Assembly: GCF_026391055.1 (NCBI RefSeq)
Contig: NZ_JAPLET010000022.1
Span: forward strand, 897,648-961,647
Reading direction: 5' to 3'
Length of the DNA stretch: 64,000 nucleotides
Source of the DNA: Spirosoma sp.
Lineage (GTDB): Bacteria; Bacteroidota; Bacteroidia; Cytophagales; Spirosomataceae
The notes beneath the pieces were generated by a model that was not told where the DNA came from, made no database searches, and saw nothing but the letters and a program-made list of their open reading frames with translations. The first letter of the stretch is position 1, and the number at the start of each line of letters is the position of its first letter. A program made the position numbers and the translations under genes. Below are positions 7,420 through 13,860 of the stretch, piece by piece.

Positions 7420-7505
7420 TGGGGAGGACCGGAGTCGAACCGGCGCGTAACACATGATCATATATCTGATAATGAGCTACGTTCTACCAACTGAACTACC
7501 TCCCC
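7420..7505 (-). tRNA. Class I tRNA-like gene with a long anticodon arm
   Basis: Acceptor GGGGAGG/CCTCCCC is a perfect 7 bp, the D-arm GTTC-AGTTGGTA-GAAC is textbook class I, and the T-arm GCCGG-TTCGACT-CCGGT is canonical. Between D- and T-arms, however, lie 36 nt (7,445-7,480) instead of about 22. They fold as a long hairpin: GTAGC/GTTAC, then ATTATCA/TGATCAT with one mismatch and a 6-nt loop. A CAT triplet sits where a Met anticodon would be if about 13 nt had been inserted. No CCA is encoded. This is either an interrupted tRNA, a pseudogene, or a tRNA mimic. Confidence 0.55.
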
Positions 7506-7509
7506 AAGT

Positions 7510-7539
7510 CTATCCGGCTGGATCAGGCCAGCCGGATAG
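7510..7539. other. Strong hairpin 5' of the tRNA-like gene
   Basis: Twelve-base perfect arms CTATCCGGCTGG and CCAGCCGGATAG with a 6-nt loop, just upstream (minus strand) of the 7,420-7,505 tRNA-like gene. No T-run; a likely RNA processing signal. Confidence 0.55.
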
Positions 7540-7655
7540 TACCGCTTCTATCCACACCATTCACCCTGTGGGTTAACCGTCAGGGCGGCTTTGAGCAGCG
7601 ATTCGACTGCTCGAGAGCGTCTTTCGGCCTTTAACAGGCCATCTAGTAATGTCTT

Positions 7656-8051
7656 CTACAAAAAGTCTAGTCCTAACTCCATCGCCTCCCAGGCCAGATC
7701 ATGCAGCTGCTTCCAGGTTGATACCTCGAACGAACGGGCCTTGAGGTCATTGAACTCGGCCAGCCCTATGTCAAAAAGGGGAGCATGCAGGTAGTAGATC
7801 GACCACTGACGCAGTACCTGAAAGTCGTCCTCCGACAGCGACGGTGGTGAGTCAACAAACTGGCCCTGGCTGTCTATGCAATGGAGGTAATACTGGGTGA
7901 TCCGCTCCCGGATGTTGCGGGCCTCACCCCCTACATCCGTGGCCACCGACATACTCTCCGGACCCACCGGCAGTCCGCCCGGGTACATAGGCTCCCCCAG
8001 CCACCGGGGGATAAAAGGCAAATCACTTAATTGCTGGCGTTTCGTCTCCAT
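7656..8051 (-). CDS. Hypothetical phage protein with possible amber readthrough (131 aa)
   Basis: Begins METKRQQLSDLPFIPRWLGEP directly after the stop of the HNH gene. Mostly helical in its second half (KQLHDLAWEAMELGLDFL) and ends in a TAG. The same frame stays open for another 35 codons after the TAG (to 7,548) and encodes an amphipathic helix-like stretch (LLDGLLKAERRSRAVESLL), so the ancestral gene may have been longer or the TAG may be read through. Function unknown. Confidence 0.6.
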   Translation of the reverse strand: METKRQQLSDLPFIPRWLGEPMYPGGLPVGPESMSVATDVGGEARNIRERITQYYLHCIDSQGQFVDSPPSLSEDDFQVLRQWSIYYLHAPLFDIGLAEFNDLKARSFEVSTWKQLHDLAWEAMELGLDFL

Positions 8052-8456
8052 TTATGGCGTTTCAGCGTAATATTGCACCTGTGTGTTACTCACACGTTTA
8101 GATTGTATTCCAGACAGCCCGTCTTTCACTGAAGTCGGGCTGTTTTCCCAAAACGGGAGCGCCAGTTGACCCTCACTGAAGCGTTTCTTTAGCTGCTGTT
8201 TAGCCAGGTTATCCAGCCGGTCATAGGCGAAATGACAGCGTGGACACATGGCCATAAGTTCACCGTCTATTGTCTGCTCCGGTATCCGATTGAGGTGCGC
8301 TGTCTGCAAACAGACGATCTTACCTGTTTTCGGATGGGGCTTCCCATGCTCTGCCCGGCATTCGGGCCACTCGCAACGTCCACCCGCCCGGCCGAAGCGG
8401 ATCCGTCTGCTGGTTTGTTTCCAGTCGGGCGGGTAGCGTTTGCGATTAATGGGCAT
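8052..8456 (-). CDS. HNH endonuclease (134 aa)
   Basis: A zinc-HNH fold is visible: CEWPEC (first Cys pair), then the TAHLNR motif supplying the catalytic His, and CPRCHFAYD with the second Cys pair and a metal-ligand His. The basic N-terminus (MPINRKRYPPDWKQTSRRIRF) suits DNA binding. Small phage HNH nucleases nick or cut DNA, often near packaging or replication genes; here it sits in the early operon. The start lies inside the preceding gene's end (11-nt overlap). Confidence 0.8.
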   Translation of the reverse strand: MPINRKRYPPDWKQTSRRIRFGRAGGRCEWPECRAEHGKPHPKTGKIVCLQTAHLNRIPEQTIDGELMAMCPRCHFAYDRLDNLAKQQLKKRFSEGQLALPFWENSPTSVKDGLSGIQSKRVSNTQVQYYAETP

Positions 8457-8691
8457 TGACTTCTTTCCTGACTATCCCAGCCGTCGCCCGGGTTAAAAAG
8501 CTGCGGGCCGAGGTATCCGAAAAATCTAAAATGAATGAGCGGGCGGCATGCAGGTTTTCGCAGTCAATCCACTCATCGAATCGGATCTCGGGAAAGGTGT
8601 AGGTCGAGATCAACACCTTCCATTTTTCCTCTTCTTCCAGCCGCTCGAGCAGTACCTGGTACGACCCGATCTGAATCACTCGAAAGTCCAT
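8446..8691 (-). CDS. Hypothetical phage protein (81 aa)
   Basis: Begins MDFRVIQIGSYQVLLERLEEEEKW; predicted beta hairpins then helices, acidic. It directly abuts the microprotein gene upstream. No family recognised. Confidence 0.55.
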   Translation of the reverse strand: MDFRVIQIGSYQVLLERLEEEEKWKVLISTYTFPEIRFDEWIDCENLHAARSFILDFSDTSARSFLTRATAGIVRKEVNAH

Positions 8692-8838
8692 TTAACGCGT
8701 TAGTTTTTTGGACTGCTCGGCCGTGCGCTGCACACTGCTAACTACGGCTATCGCGGCTAACAGGATCACCAGCAGCAGCCCCCAAAAGAGCATATCCGCA
8801 TGCGCTATTAAAAACTCCAACAGGGGTTCTGGCTTCAT
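8692..8838 (-). CDS. Small membrane protein (48 aa)
   Basis: ATG at 8838 overlaps the upstream stop as ATGA, a strong sign of a real coupled gene. The product MKPEPLLEFLIAHADML continues into one membrane helix (FWGLLLVILLAAIAVVSSV) and a polar tail QRTAEQSKKLTR. The single helix with a charged C-terminus is holin- or accessory-like; no specific role can be given. Confidence 0.6.
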   Translation of the reverse strand: MKPEPLLEFLIAHADMLFWGLLLVILLAAIAVVSSVQRTAEQSKKLTR

Positions 8839-9275
8839 ACCATTACGTTAATAAGGGTTGTGTAATTCAGCAGTGAGGTCAGCAGCCTATCGTAAGCCAC
8901 CGCCTTCTCAAAATCTTCGATATCCCGGGCCAGCACGTAATACTTGACCACGTAGGTAGCCAGTTTCCGGCATTCCGGATGGGTATAGATCACGCTGGCT
9001 TTGCCGGATGCAGGCGAGCGGTTCAGCAGGGCCTCCAACTCGATCAGCTCAAAGAGGGTATAGCCAATTGGGCGGTGGCCCAGGCTTTTCCCTTTAATGT
9101 CGAGCTCCAGCTGGGTGCGCAGAAAGTCCGCCCCTTTCTCATCGGCTATGACCGAGACATGCAGGGGTTCGGGCTCTATTTCGCTCAATTTGGGCTCAGA
9201 ACGCTTGCTGAAGAGACTTTTGAAAAAGGATTTTACGTGTGTGTCCATTTTACGTTTAGATATATATGTTGACAT
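8835..9275 (-). CDS. Hypothetical phage protein (146 aa)
   Basis: The start at 9275 (MSTYISKRKMDTHVK) is preferred over an upstream GTG; an ATG at 9248 is also possible. Basic N-terminus, acidic middle (SEPKLSEIEPEPLHVSVIADE), helical C-terminus. The stop overlaps the next start (ATGA). Family not recognised. Confidence 0.55.
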   Translation of the reverse strand: MSTYISKRKMDTHVKSFFKSLFSKRSEPKLSEIEPEPLHVSVIADEKGADFLRTQLELDIKGKSLGHRPIGYTLFELIELEALLNRSPASGKASVIYTHPECRKLATYVVKYYVLARDIEDFEKAVAYDRLLTSLLNYTTLINVMV

Positions 9276-9289
9276 TGGGTAATACACAG

Positions 9290-9520
9290 TTAAGCCTTTG
9301 AGGGTCTTAGCACCTGGTTTCCGGTTGAGCTTGACCGGGCCAATTGATCCAGGCGTTTCCGATAGTACTCGACGATGACCTCACGCAGGTCCGGATCATC
9401 GTCGAAGAGCTGAACCAGGCGTTTACTTCCATCTATAAAGCAGATGCCCACGATGGCTGAGGTTTGTATTTCCTCCAGCCGCTGCTCGGCATCGGTAAGG
9501 GCGTCGATCCAGGTTTTCAT
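9290..9520 (-). CDS. Hypothetical phage protein (76 aa)
   Basis: Begins MKTWIDALTDAEQRLEEIQTS; the centre has a strand-like VGICFIDGSKRLVQLF and the C-terminus is basic. It follows the plus-strand gene at 9,611 divergently, with about 90 bp between starts that probably holds promoters for both. Unknown function. Confidence 0.55.
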   Translation of the reverse strand: MKTWIDALTDAEQRLEEIQTSAIVGICFIDGSKRLVQLFDDDPDLREVIVEYYRKRLDQLARSSSTGNQVLRPSKA

Positions 9521-9610
9521 GGGTGTAGATGGTAAGCGATAGAATGTTGCGGATGGGGAGTTAAGTTTGAGTGTCTAATTCATGTTTTACTTAATCTCCC
9601 CATTACCGCA

Positions 9611-9874
9611 ATGACTGATCAGAACCCTGTCGTTTCAATGATTCTTGACTTTTCCAGAAATGAACTGCTGTCGCAGATAAAGCCAGTACCAAACCAGGGT
9701 ATGGTAGAAAGGCAAATCCTTTCCCGATTAAATCTTAGCCTTAATAAGGTTGCCAAAGAGATTGAGTCGGGCCAAATGGGCAAAAACCAGATTCTCTCCC
9801 TAAGTGTCTCCGCTTATCCTCTTGGGAACGATACGCAGTTTTTATGTACCCTCCTCTACCGGCCTGTTAGCTAA
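9611..9874 (+). CDS. Hypothetical plus-strand protein (87 aa)
   Basis: A plus-strand frame in an otherwise leftward region, MTDQNPVVSMILDFSRNELLSQ, with lower GC than its neighbours. Its 3' end overlaps the converging minus-strand gene at 9,842 by 33 nt. The mixed helix/strand composition looks protein-like, but support is only moderate. It could be a moron-type insert. Confidence 0.4.
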   Translation: MTDQNPVVSMILDFSRNELLSQIKPVPNQGMVERQILSRLNLSLNKVAKEIESGQMGKNQILSLSVSAYPLGNDTQFLCTLLYRPVS

Positions 9875-10207
9875 AAGCAGAGCCGCTTCTTGCGGATCAA
9901 TTAGCTCAGAACCAAGTGCATCCAGTTCACCTTCCCTGCCTTCAGCAATGATCGCCTGCCGGGCCTGTTGCTGCTCGGGAGAGAATTGAGCAGCTACCGG
10001 ATAGGTCAGATCAAGCTTTTCATACACGGATACGGGCGAAAACGGAGCCTCGACAAGTCTGTGATCCAGTCGTACCTCCAGGCCAAGCTTATTGGCCTGG
10101 AGGACTTTATCCGATAATTGCAAGAATAGCTCCTGGATGCTTTGGGCTAAGGCGCGTTTGTTTGCCAGGGATGCAGGATTCATGTATGGCCCATCGCTTG
10201 TGCTCAT
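9842..10207 (-). CDS. Hypothetical phage protein (121 aa)
   Basis: Starts MSTSDGPYMNPASLANKRA, ATGA-coupled to the DUF4494 gene. Helical, Gln/Glu/Ala-rich (EQQQARQAIIAEGREGELDAL). No recognised domain, though pairing with a DUF4494 gene is plausible for a replication-associated accessory protein. Confidence 0.55.
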   Translation of the reverse strand: MSTSDGPYMNPASLANKRALAQSIQELFLQLSDKVLQANKLGLEVRLDHRLVEAPFSPVSVYEKLDLTYPVAAQFSPEQQQARQAIIAEGREGELDALGSELIDPQEAALLLANRPVEEGT

Positions 10208-10683
10208 ATTGTAGTACTGTTTGGAAGTTCAACGAAGTGAAATATCTCCAGGATTTTAGTGGTATTCACATCGGTAATCTCGAAGGGATCGAGCGCCGAC
10301 TTAAGACTTGCCTCCACCCGCTCGTAAGCCTGTTTGGGGTTTTCTCCATTGACCAGCATCAGGCTGGGCGTCTTTTTCTGCTTGCCCGTTTTTTCATCGT
10401 CCGTGATAAACAGGGCCTTTACCTTGTACCAGGTCTCCCCCGCTCCATCGATGGAAAAGATATCGGCCAGTTTCATCCGGCTGATACCGCTGATTTCAAA
10501 GTCAGGTGTATTGGCCGCGATCTCCTGATAGAGCCGGGCTTCGGCATCGGTGTAGCTGACAGCATCGACCAGATACGTCTCCGTTACGGTCTTTTGCTTG
10601 ATAAACTCCTCATTCCGGGTACCCACGTTCGAATCATCGACGGGTTGTTGATAGCGAATACTTCCAAGAAACCAGGTAGGCAT
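10204..10683 (-). CDS. DUF4494 domain protein (159 aa)
   Basis: The order WFLGSIRYQQ, then KQKTVTETYLVDAVSYTDAEARLYQEI, DFEISGISRMKLADIF, WYKVKALFITDDEKTGKQKKTPSLMLV and a closing FEITDVNTTKILEIF matches my recollection of DUF4494, a small domain common in Bacteroidota prophages and conjugative elements. Its biochemical role is undefined. It is the second gene of the leftward early operon. Confidence 0.75.
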   Translation of the reverse strand: MPTWFLGSIRYQQPVDDSNVGTRNEEFIKQKTVTETYLVDAVSYTDAEARLYQEIAANTPDFEISGISRMKLADIFSIDGAGETWYKVKALFITDDEKTGKQKKTPSLMLVNGENPKQAYERVEASLKSALDPFEITDVNTTKILEIFHFVELPNSTTI

Positions 10684-10684
10684 T

Positions 10685-10945
10685 TTAAAGGGTTTTAAGA
10701 GTTGACGGTAGGGTTACACCAAAGTAGGGAGCCGTTTCGGGCATGACTTTCAGGAAGATATCCCGCAGGGGCGCTTTAGCCAGATGAAGGTCATATCCCT
10801 CCTTGCTAGCCACTGTTTGCCAGTGCCTATACAGGTTTTGCTTTTTGAGTTCAAGAAGGATTTCGCTGTGTACTAAAGGGGCTGCATTTTGATAGACATC
10901 CCACAGCTTGTTTTTCCGCATTGTACTTTTTTGAGCCGTTCCCAT
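10685..10945 (-). CDS. First gene of leftward early operon, hypothetical (86 aa)
   Basis: Basic N-terminus MGTAQKSTMRKNKLWDVY, then helices. It lies immediately downstream of the divergent control region and opposite the repressor, the position occupied in prophage 2 by the 90-residue gene at 48,405. A Cro-like or replication-control role would fit the location, but no HTH is evident. Confidence 0.55.
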   Translation of the reverse strand: MGTAQKSTMRKNKLWDVYQNAAPLVHSEILLELKKQNLYRHWQTVASKEGYDLHLAKAPLRDIFLKVMPETAPYFGVTLPSTLKTL

Positions 10946-10990
10946 AGATAAACTTGCATTTCATCAGCCGAACACAGTATTTTGCGTCAG

Positions 10991-11012
10991 GCAACACAAC
11001 AAATTGTGTTGC
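10991..11012. promoter_or_regulatory. Candidate repressor operator of prophage 1
   Basis: Perfect 9-base arms GCAACACAA and TTGTGTTGC with a 4-nt spacer, midway between the divergent genes at 10,945 and 11,068. This is the expected place for the lysogenic repressor to control both directions. A further ACACAA half site lies nearby at about 11,047. Confidence 0.6.
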
Positions 11013-11067
11013 AATAGTAGTACGATGGCTTTAATTATGCAAGTCTTACACAATAAAATATTTTCAC

Positions 11068-11604
11068 ATGGCACAACTACTTGAGAGAATTAAGGACCGT
11101 GTTGCCCAAAAAGATAGCCCAATTCGCACTGTAAAGGGTGTAGCAGAGGCTATAGGTATGTCAGAGGCTGGTTTTTATGTAATGATAAAAAGAGGAACCA
11201 GTAAAACGGGAACTATACTGGCAATAGCAAAAAGCTTAAACGTAGAGCCGTCTTACCTGCTTGATGACTTAAAAAATGACAGTATACCTCAATCTAAAAT
11301 TTTAGCCGAGGGAGACTTACTTGAAAGAATTGAGCAAAAAGTGCAGGACATGAAACAAATGTTCGAAGAACAACTTCGAGCTAAAGACCGGCAAATTGAA
11401 AGGCTGCTGGATTTACTGGGAAAGCCTGAGGGTGCTGCTGAAGAACCGCTTTCTACTGCACAAATCGAGTTCAACAAAATCTTTAACGAATACCGGGGCA
11501 TAGCCTTAGATCAGACGTTAAAAACCAAAAACCCGACAAAACGCATTAGCAAAGTTGGTGGCACCCCGTTCTCGTACGCTGAGAACACGGTCACAATCAA
11601 GTAA
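11068..11604 (+). CDS. CI-like phage repressor, prophage 1 (178 aa)
   Basis: The N-terminal 70 residues form an HTH_3/XRE fold: IRTVKGVAEAIGMSEAGFYVMIKRGTSKTGTILAIAKSLNVEPSYLL. A coiled-coil stretch (LERIEQKVQDMKQMFEEQLRAKDRQIERLLDLLG) follows and probably drives oligomerisation. There is no LexA-type Ser/Lys protease domain, so induction would not be by self-cleavage. Divergent from the early operon, it is the last gene before the putative attachment core at 11,625. The repressor of prophage 2 (49,392) has the same HTH plus coiled-coil layout. Confidence 0.75.
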   Translation: MAQLLERIKDRVAQKDSPIRTVKGVAEAIGMSEAGFYVMIKRGTSKTGTILAIAKSLNVEPSYLLDDLKNDSIPQSKILAEGDLLERIEQKVQDMKQMFEEQLRAKDRQIERLLDLLGKPEGAAEEPLSTAQIEFNKIFNEYRGIALDQTLKTKNPTKRISKVGGTPFSYAENTVTIK

Positions 11605-11624
11605 TTATTTTGAAGAGAAGGAAT

Positions 11625-11639
11625 CCCTCTCTCTCTGCA
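11625..11639. repeat. Putative att core (junction of the two prophages)
   Basis: CCCTCTCTCTCTGCA is identical to 49,976-49,990 and lies just after the repressor of prophage 1 and before the integrase of prophage 2. The sequence resembles the T-arm/acceptor 3' end of a tRNA-Ser gene, a common integration target, but that origin is unproven because the left end is outside the window. Confidence 0.65.
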
Positions 11640-11646
11640 TAAGTTT

Positions 11647-11658
11647 CTGATAAAGACC
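11647..11658 (+). repeat. Left arm-type repeat of prophage 2
   Basis: CTGATAAAGACC, 8 nt inside the left core copy, is the exact reverse complement of 49,940-49,951 near the right core. Inverted arms flanking the cores suit integrase arm-binding sites. Confidence 0.5.
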
Positions 11659-11659
11659 A

Positions 11660-11688
11660 GGCCTCCCCAATAAAGGGAGGCCTTTTTT
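11660..11688 (+). terminator. Terminator after the prophage 1 repressor / att core
   Basis: Stem GGCCTCCC/GGGAGGCC with a 7-nt loop and six T residues on the plus strand. Confidence 0.8.
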
Positions 11689-11874
11689 GTTTAGGCTCAA
11701 CGCTTTTTCCTATTTGTCAATAACATACGTTTGCAGACAGTAGGAGGCCCCTTCGGAGGCACTTAAATCTACGAGGTGGCAACTAAAATAAACATTTTGT
11801 TACCGTTCATTATATATTTTAAAGTCAATAGGTTTGCGGGAGTAACTTAAAAATTAACCTGAAAATCTTATTGA

Positions 11875-13200
11875 ATGTCACTTAACAGAATGGAAAAATT
11901 GTTTTGGGCTCATCCGTCCAAAAAATCAAAAGACCTTGTAACAATCTATTTCCGTATTACAATAAATGGGAGCCGAGCCGAACTCGGCTCGACCGGAATA
12001 CAAGTCTTAAGAAGACATTGGAACCCCGAGGCCCAACGCATTACCGCCCGAACGCCCGAGGCTCAACAACAAAACCAAACGCTCGACATTTGGCGCGAGA
12101 AAGCCTCGGCTATCTATAACGACTTACTCCGCAAAGCGGAGCCGTTCACCGTTAATAACATAAAGAAACTCTTTAAGCAGGAGGGGAAAGGCTTTTCGTT
12201 TGTTGCGCTCTTTGAGCTTTACCTTAAGCATATCGCCAAAGACCCCGAAATCTCGGCCGGGACCTGTCAAACCTATGAAGTCGTTAAGAATAAAGTCGCT
12301 GCCTGGTTAACCTCCGACATTAAGCAAGCCGATCTACCGGCCGAGTCGTTCGGGCTCTCCTACATGGAAAAGTATCGCTATTGGATGCGCGTCGATGAAT
12401 CCAGAAAACCGGCAACGATTCGCAAACATACCCAAACCATTAAGCAGGTTCTTACATGGGGATTTCTTAACGACTATACGACTCGGGACTCGTTGCGCGG
12501 GTATCGGGTTTCCAGGGTTAAACCGAATGACCCCATTTTCTTAACCGAGGCCGAGCTCCTGAAATTCTTAACGTATCAGTTCGAGCCCTCCGAGCGAGTA
12601 CTTTCCGAGGTCCGGGATTACTTTCTGATCTGCTGCTTTACGGGTCTCGCGTTTACCGATATTAAGAGCCTCCGCTCCGAGCATTTCAATTACAAGGTTT
12701 TGCCGAGCGAGGATGCCGAGCCGGTCGGTCTGATCTGGTTGGAAAAGGAGCGCGTAAAAACCGACGTTACCGCCCGGCAACCGCTTCACCCTATCGTTAA
12801 GTACATCCTCGAAAGCCGTTACGAGGGTAAGCCTGAAAAAATCCACGTTCGGCCAAACCAGAAAACGAACCTGTATTTAAAAGTGATCTCGATGCGGGTC
12901 GGCATCACAAAGAATATAACGACTCATGTCGGCCGCAAAACGTTTGCAAACCTCTGCTTAAACGGAGGCTTATACTCGGACTCTTTCGCGTCGTTTTGTC
13001 CCGAGGTCCTCCTCTTTAAAAACCGGAGCTTTTCGACCGAGAGTACTATCGCTATGATGGGGAGAACCTCGGCAAAAGGCCTCGAGGCTTACGCCCAGGT
13101 AGACGAGCGGCGAATCATGCTCGAGCTCAAAGCCTCGAATCCGAACTTTGTCGATGAATCGAGGTTTATATTACATAACAAGAAAATTGCCCTCAACTAA
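11875..13200 (+). CDS. Tyrosine recombinase (integrase), prophage 2 (441 aa)
   Basis: Layout: arm-binding N-terminal domain (residues 1-100), SAM-like core-binding domain (about 105-205) and catalytic domain. Catalytic signs are HVGRKTF (HxxR, about 352-355) and the nucleophile Tyr in LEAYAQV (about 406). The usual Arg I box reads TGLAFTDI with Ala instead of Arg, as in many Bacteroidota IntDOT-like recombinases, and the usual LGH box reads MGR. About 20 extra residues (SDSFASFCPEVLLF region) follow the HxxR helix. The first 25 codons are AT-rich; the rest carries the CGAG-rich style of this phage. It would integrate the phage at the core 11,625-11,639. Confidence 0.9.
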   Translation: MSLNRMEKLFWAHPSKKSKDLVTIYFRITINGSRAELGSTGIQVLRRHWNPEAQRITARTPEAQQQNQTLDIWREKASAIYNDLLRKAEPFTVNNIKKLFKQEGKGFSFVALFELYLKHIAKDPEISAGTCQTYEVVKNKVAAWLTSDIKQADLPAESFGLSYMEKYRYWMRVDESRKPATIRKHTQTIKQVLTWGFLNDYTTRDSLRGYRVSRVKPNDPIFLTEAELLKFLTYQFEPSERVLSEVRDYFLICCFTGLAFTDIKSLRSEHFNYKVLPSEDAEPVGLIWLEKERVKTDVTARQPLHPIVKYILESRYEGKPEKIHVRPNQKTNLYLKVISMRVGITKNITTHVGRKTFANLCLNGGLYSDSFASFCPEVLLFKNRSFSTESTIAMMGRTSAKGLEAYAQVDERRIMLELKASNPNFVDESRFILHNKKIALN

Positions 13201-13202
13201 TA

Positions 13203-13229
13203 AAAAAAGCCCGAGCTCGGGCTTTTTTT
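13203..13229. terminator. Bidirectional terminator
   Basis: Palindrome GCCCGAGCTCGGGC flanked by A7 and T7, ending both the integrase and the converging leftward operon. Confidence 0.9.
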
Positions 13230-13464
13230 ATTCGCTTTCCTCCTCCTCGGTCGTCTGGAAAGCGGCCTCGAGCATATCGAGGCTTTTATTTATCTGGCAT
13301 TTCTCCTTTACCTCGAGCAAGGCCTCGAGGCTCCACGTTTCCCGGCTTGCCAGTTGCTCGAAAAAGTAGGTAACAGAGGCTTGCAGAGCTCCGGCCGAGC
13401 CCTTAAGTTCCTCAACCTCGAGCGCGTAATTTTCGAGCTCGGTAAGGATGTCGTTAAATTTCAT
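13228..13464 (-). CDS. Hypothetical protein at the end of the leftward operon (78 aa)
   Basis: The start at 13464 (MKFNDILTELENYALEVEEL) follows a copy of the CAACC-AATTTCCAAA leader element. Acidic and helical, ends TTEEEESE. It lies beyond the large hairpin after the terminase and is probably a separate unit with its own leader, like the early genes at 44-47 kb. Function unknown. Confidence 0.6.
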   Translation of the reverse strand: MKFNDILTELENYALEVEELKGSAGALQASVTYFFEQLASRETWSLEALLEVKEKCQINKSLDMLEAAFQTTEEEESE

Positions 13465-13468
13465 TGAT

Positions 13469-13484
13469 TTTGGAAATTGGTTTG
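13469..13484 (-). promoter_or_regulatory. Early leader element copy
   Basis: Plus strand TTTGGAAATTGGTTTG, i.e. minus strand CAAACCAATTTCCAAA, 5 nt before the start at 13,464. It is a variant of the 16-bp element found ahead of genes at 44-47 kb. Confidence 0.5.
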
Positions 13485-13753
13485 TTCGTGGGAGACTGGT
13501 AAGGTGTCTAACTCGGCACAATATTAACGAATAGGGCAAACTAGTAACAATTAATATTTGACTAAATTTATTAATATCCTGTTAATTAACCCTTTAAATA
13601 AAGATTTCCAAAGAAAAACAGCCTAAAATTTGGTGTTTTAAAAAGTTGCACCCTAAAAACAACTAAAACGGCTGATTATTAGCTGGTTTACTCGGAAAAA
13701 CTCATAAAAAAGGCCTCTTTTCTCTCTCTCGACCCCGCCCTTTAGCATTTTGG

Positions 13754-13835
13754 AACTTTCCAAAATGGAAAGTTTCCGAATATATGAAAGGCCGGTCGAG
13801 GCCGGTCGAGCTCCGGGCTCGACCGGCCTCGACCG
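13754..13835. terminator. Two inverted repeats after the terminase gene
   Basis: On the minus strand, 26 nt after the terminase stop, comes a perfect 19-bp stem (13,793-13,811 with 13,817-13,835, 5-nt loop), then a second smaller repeat AACTTTCC/GGAAAGTT (13,754-13,774). There is no clean U-tract. They probably end or protect the late transcript. The stretch 13,540-13,860 has no convincing gene. Confidence 0.55.
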
Positions 13836-13860
13836 TCTGGTTACAAAATTGTTTCTCTCG

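Noticed and set aside
6603..7494. Long plus-strand frames across the tRNA-like cluster
   Set aside because: They run through tRNA arms and palindromes and have no coding-like composition.
11625..11639. Simple-sequence explanation of the att core (CT repeat only)
   Set aside because: The core includes flanking CCC and GCA and occurs exactly at both expected phage ends with inverted arm repeats, so chance is unlikely, although the CT run alone would not be convincing.
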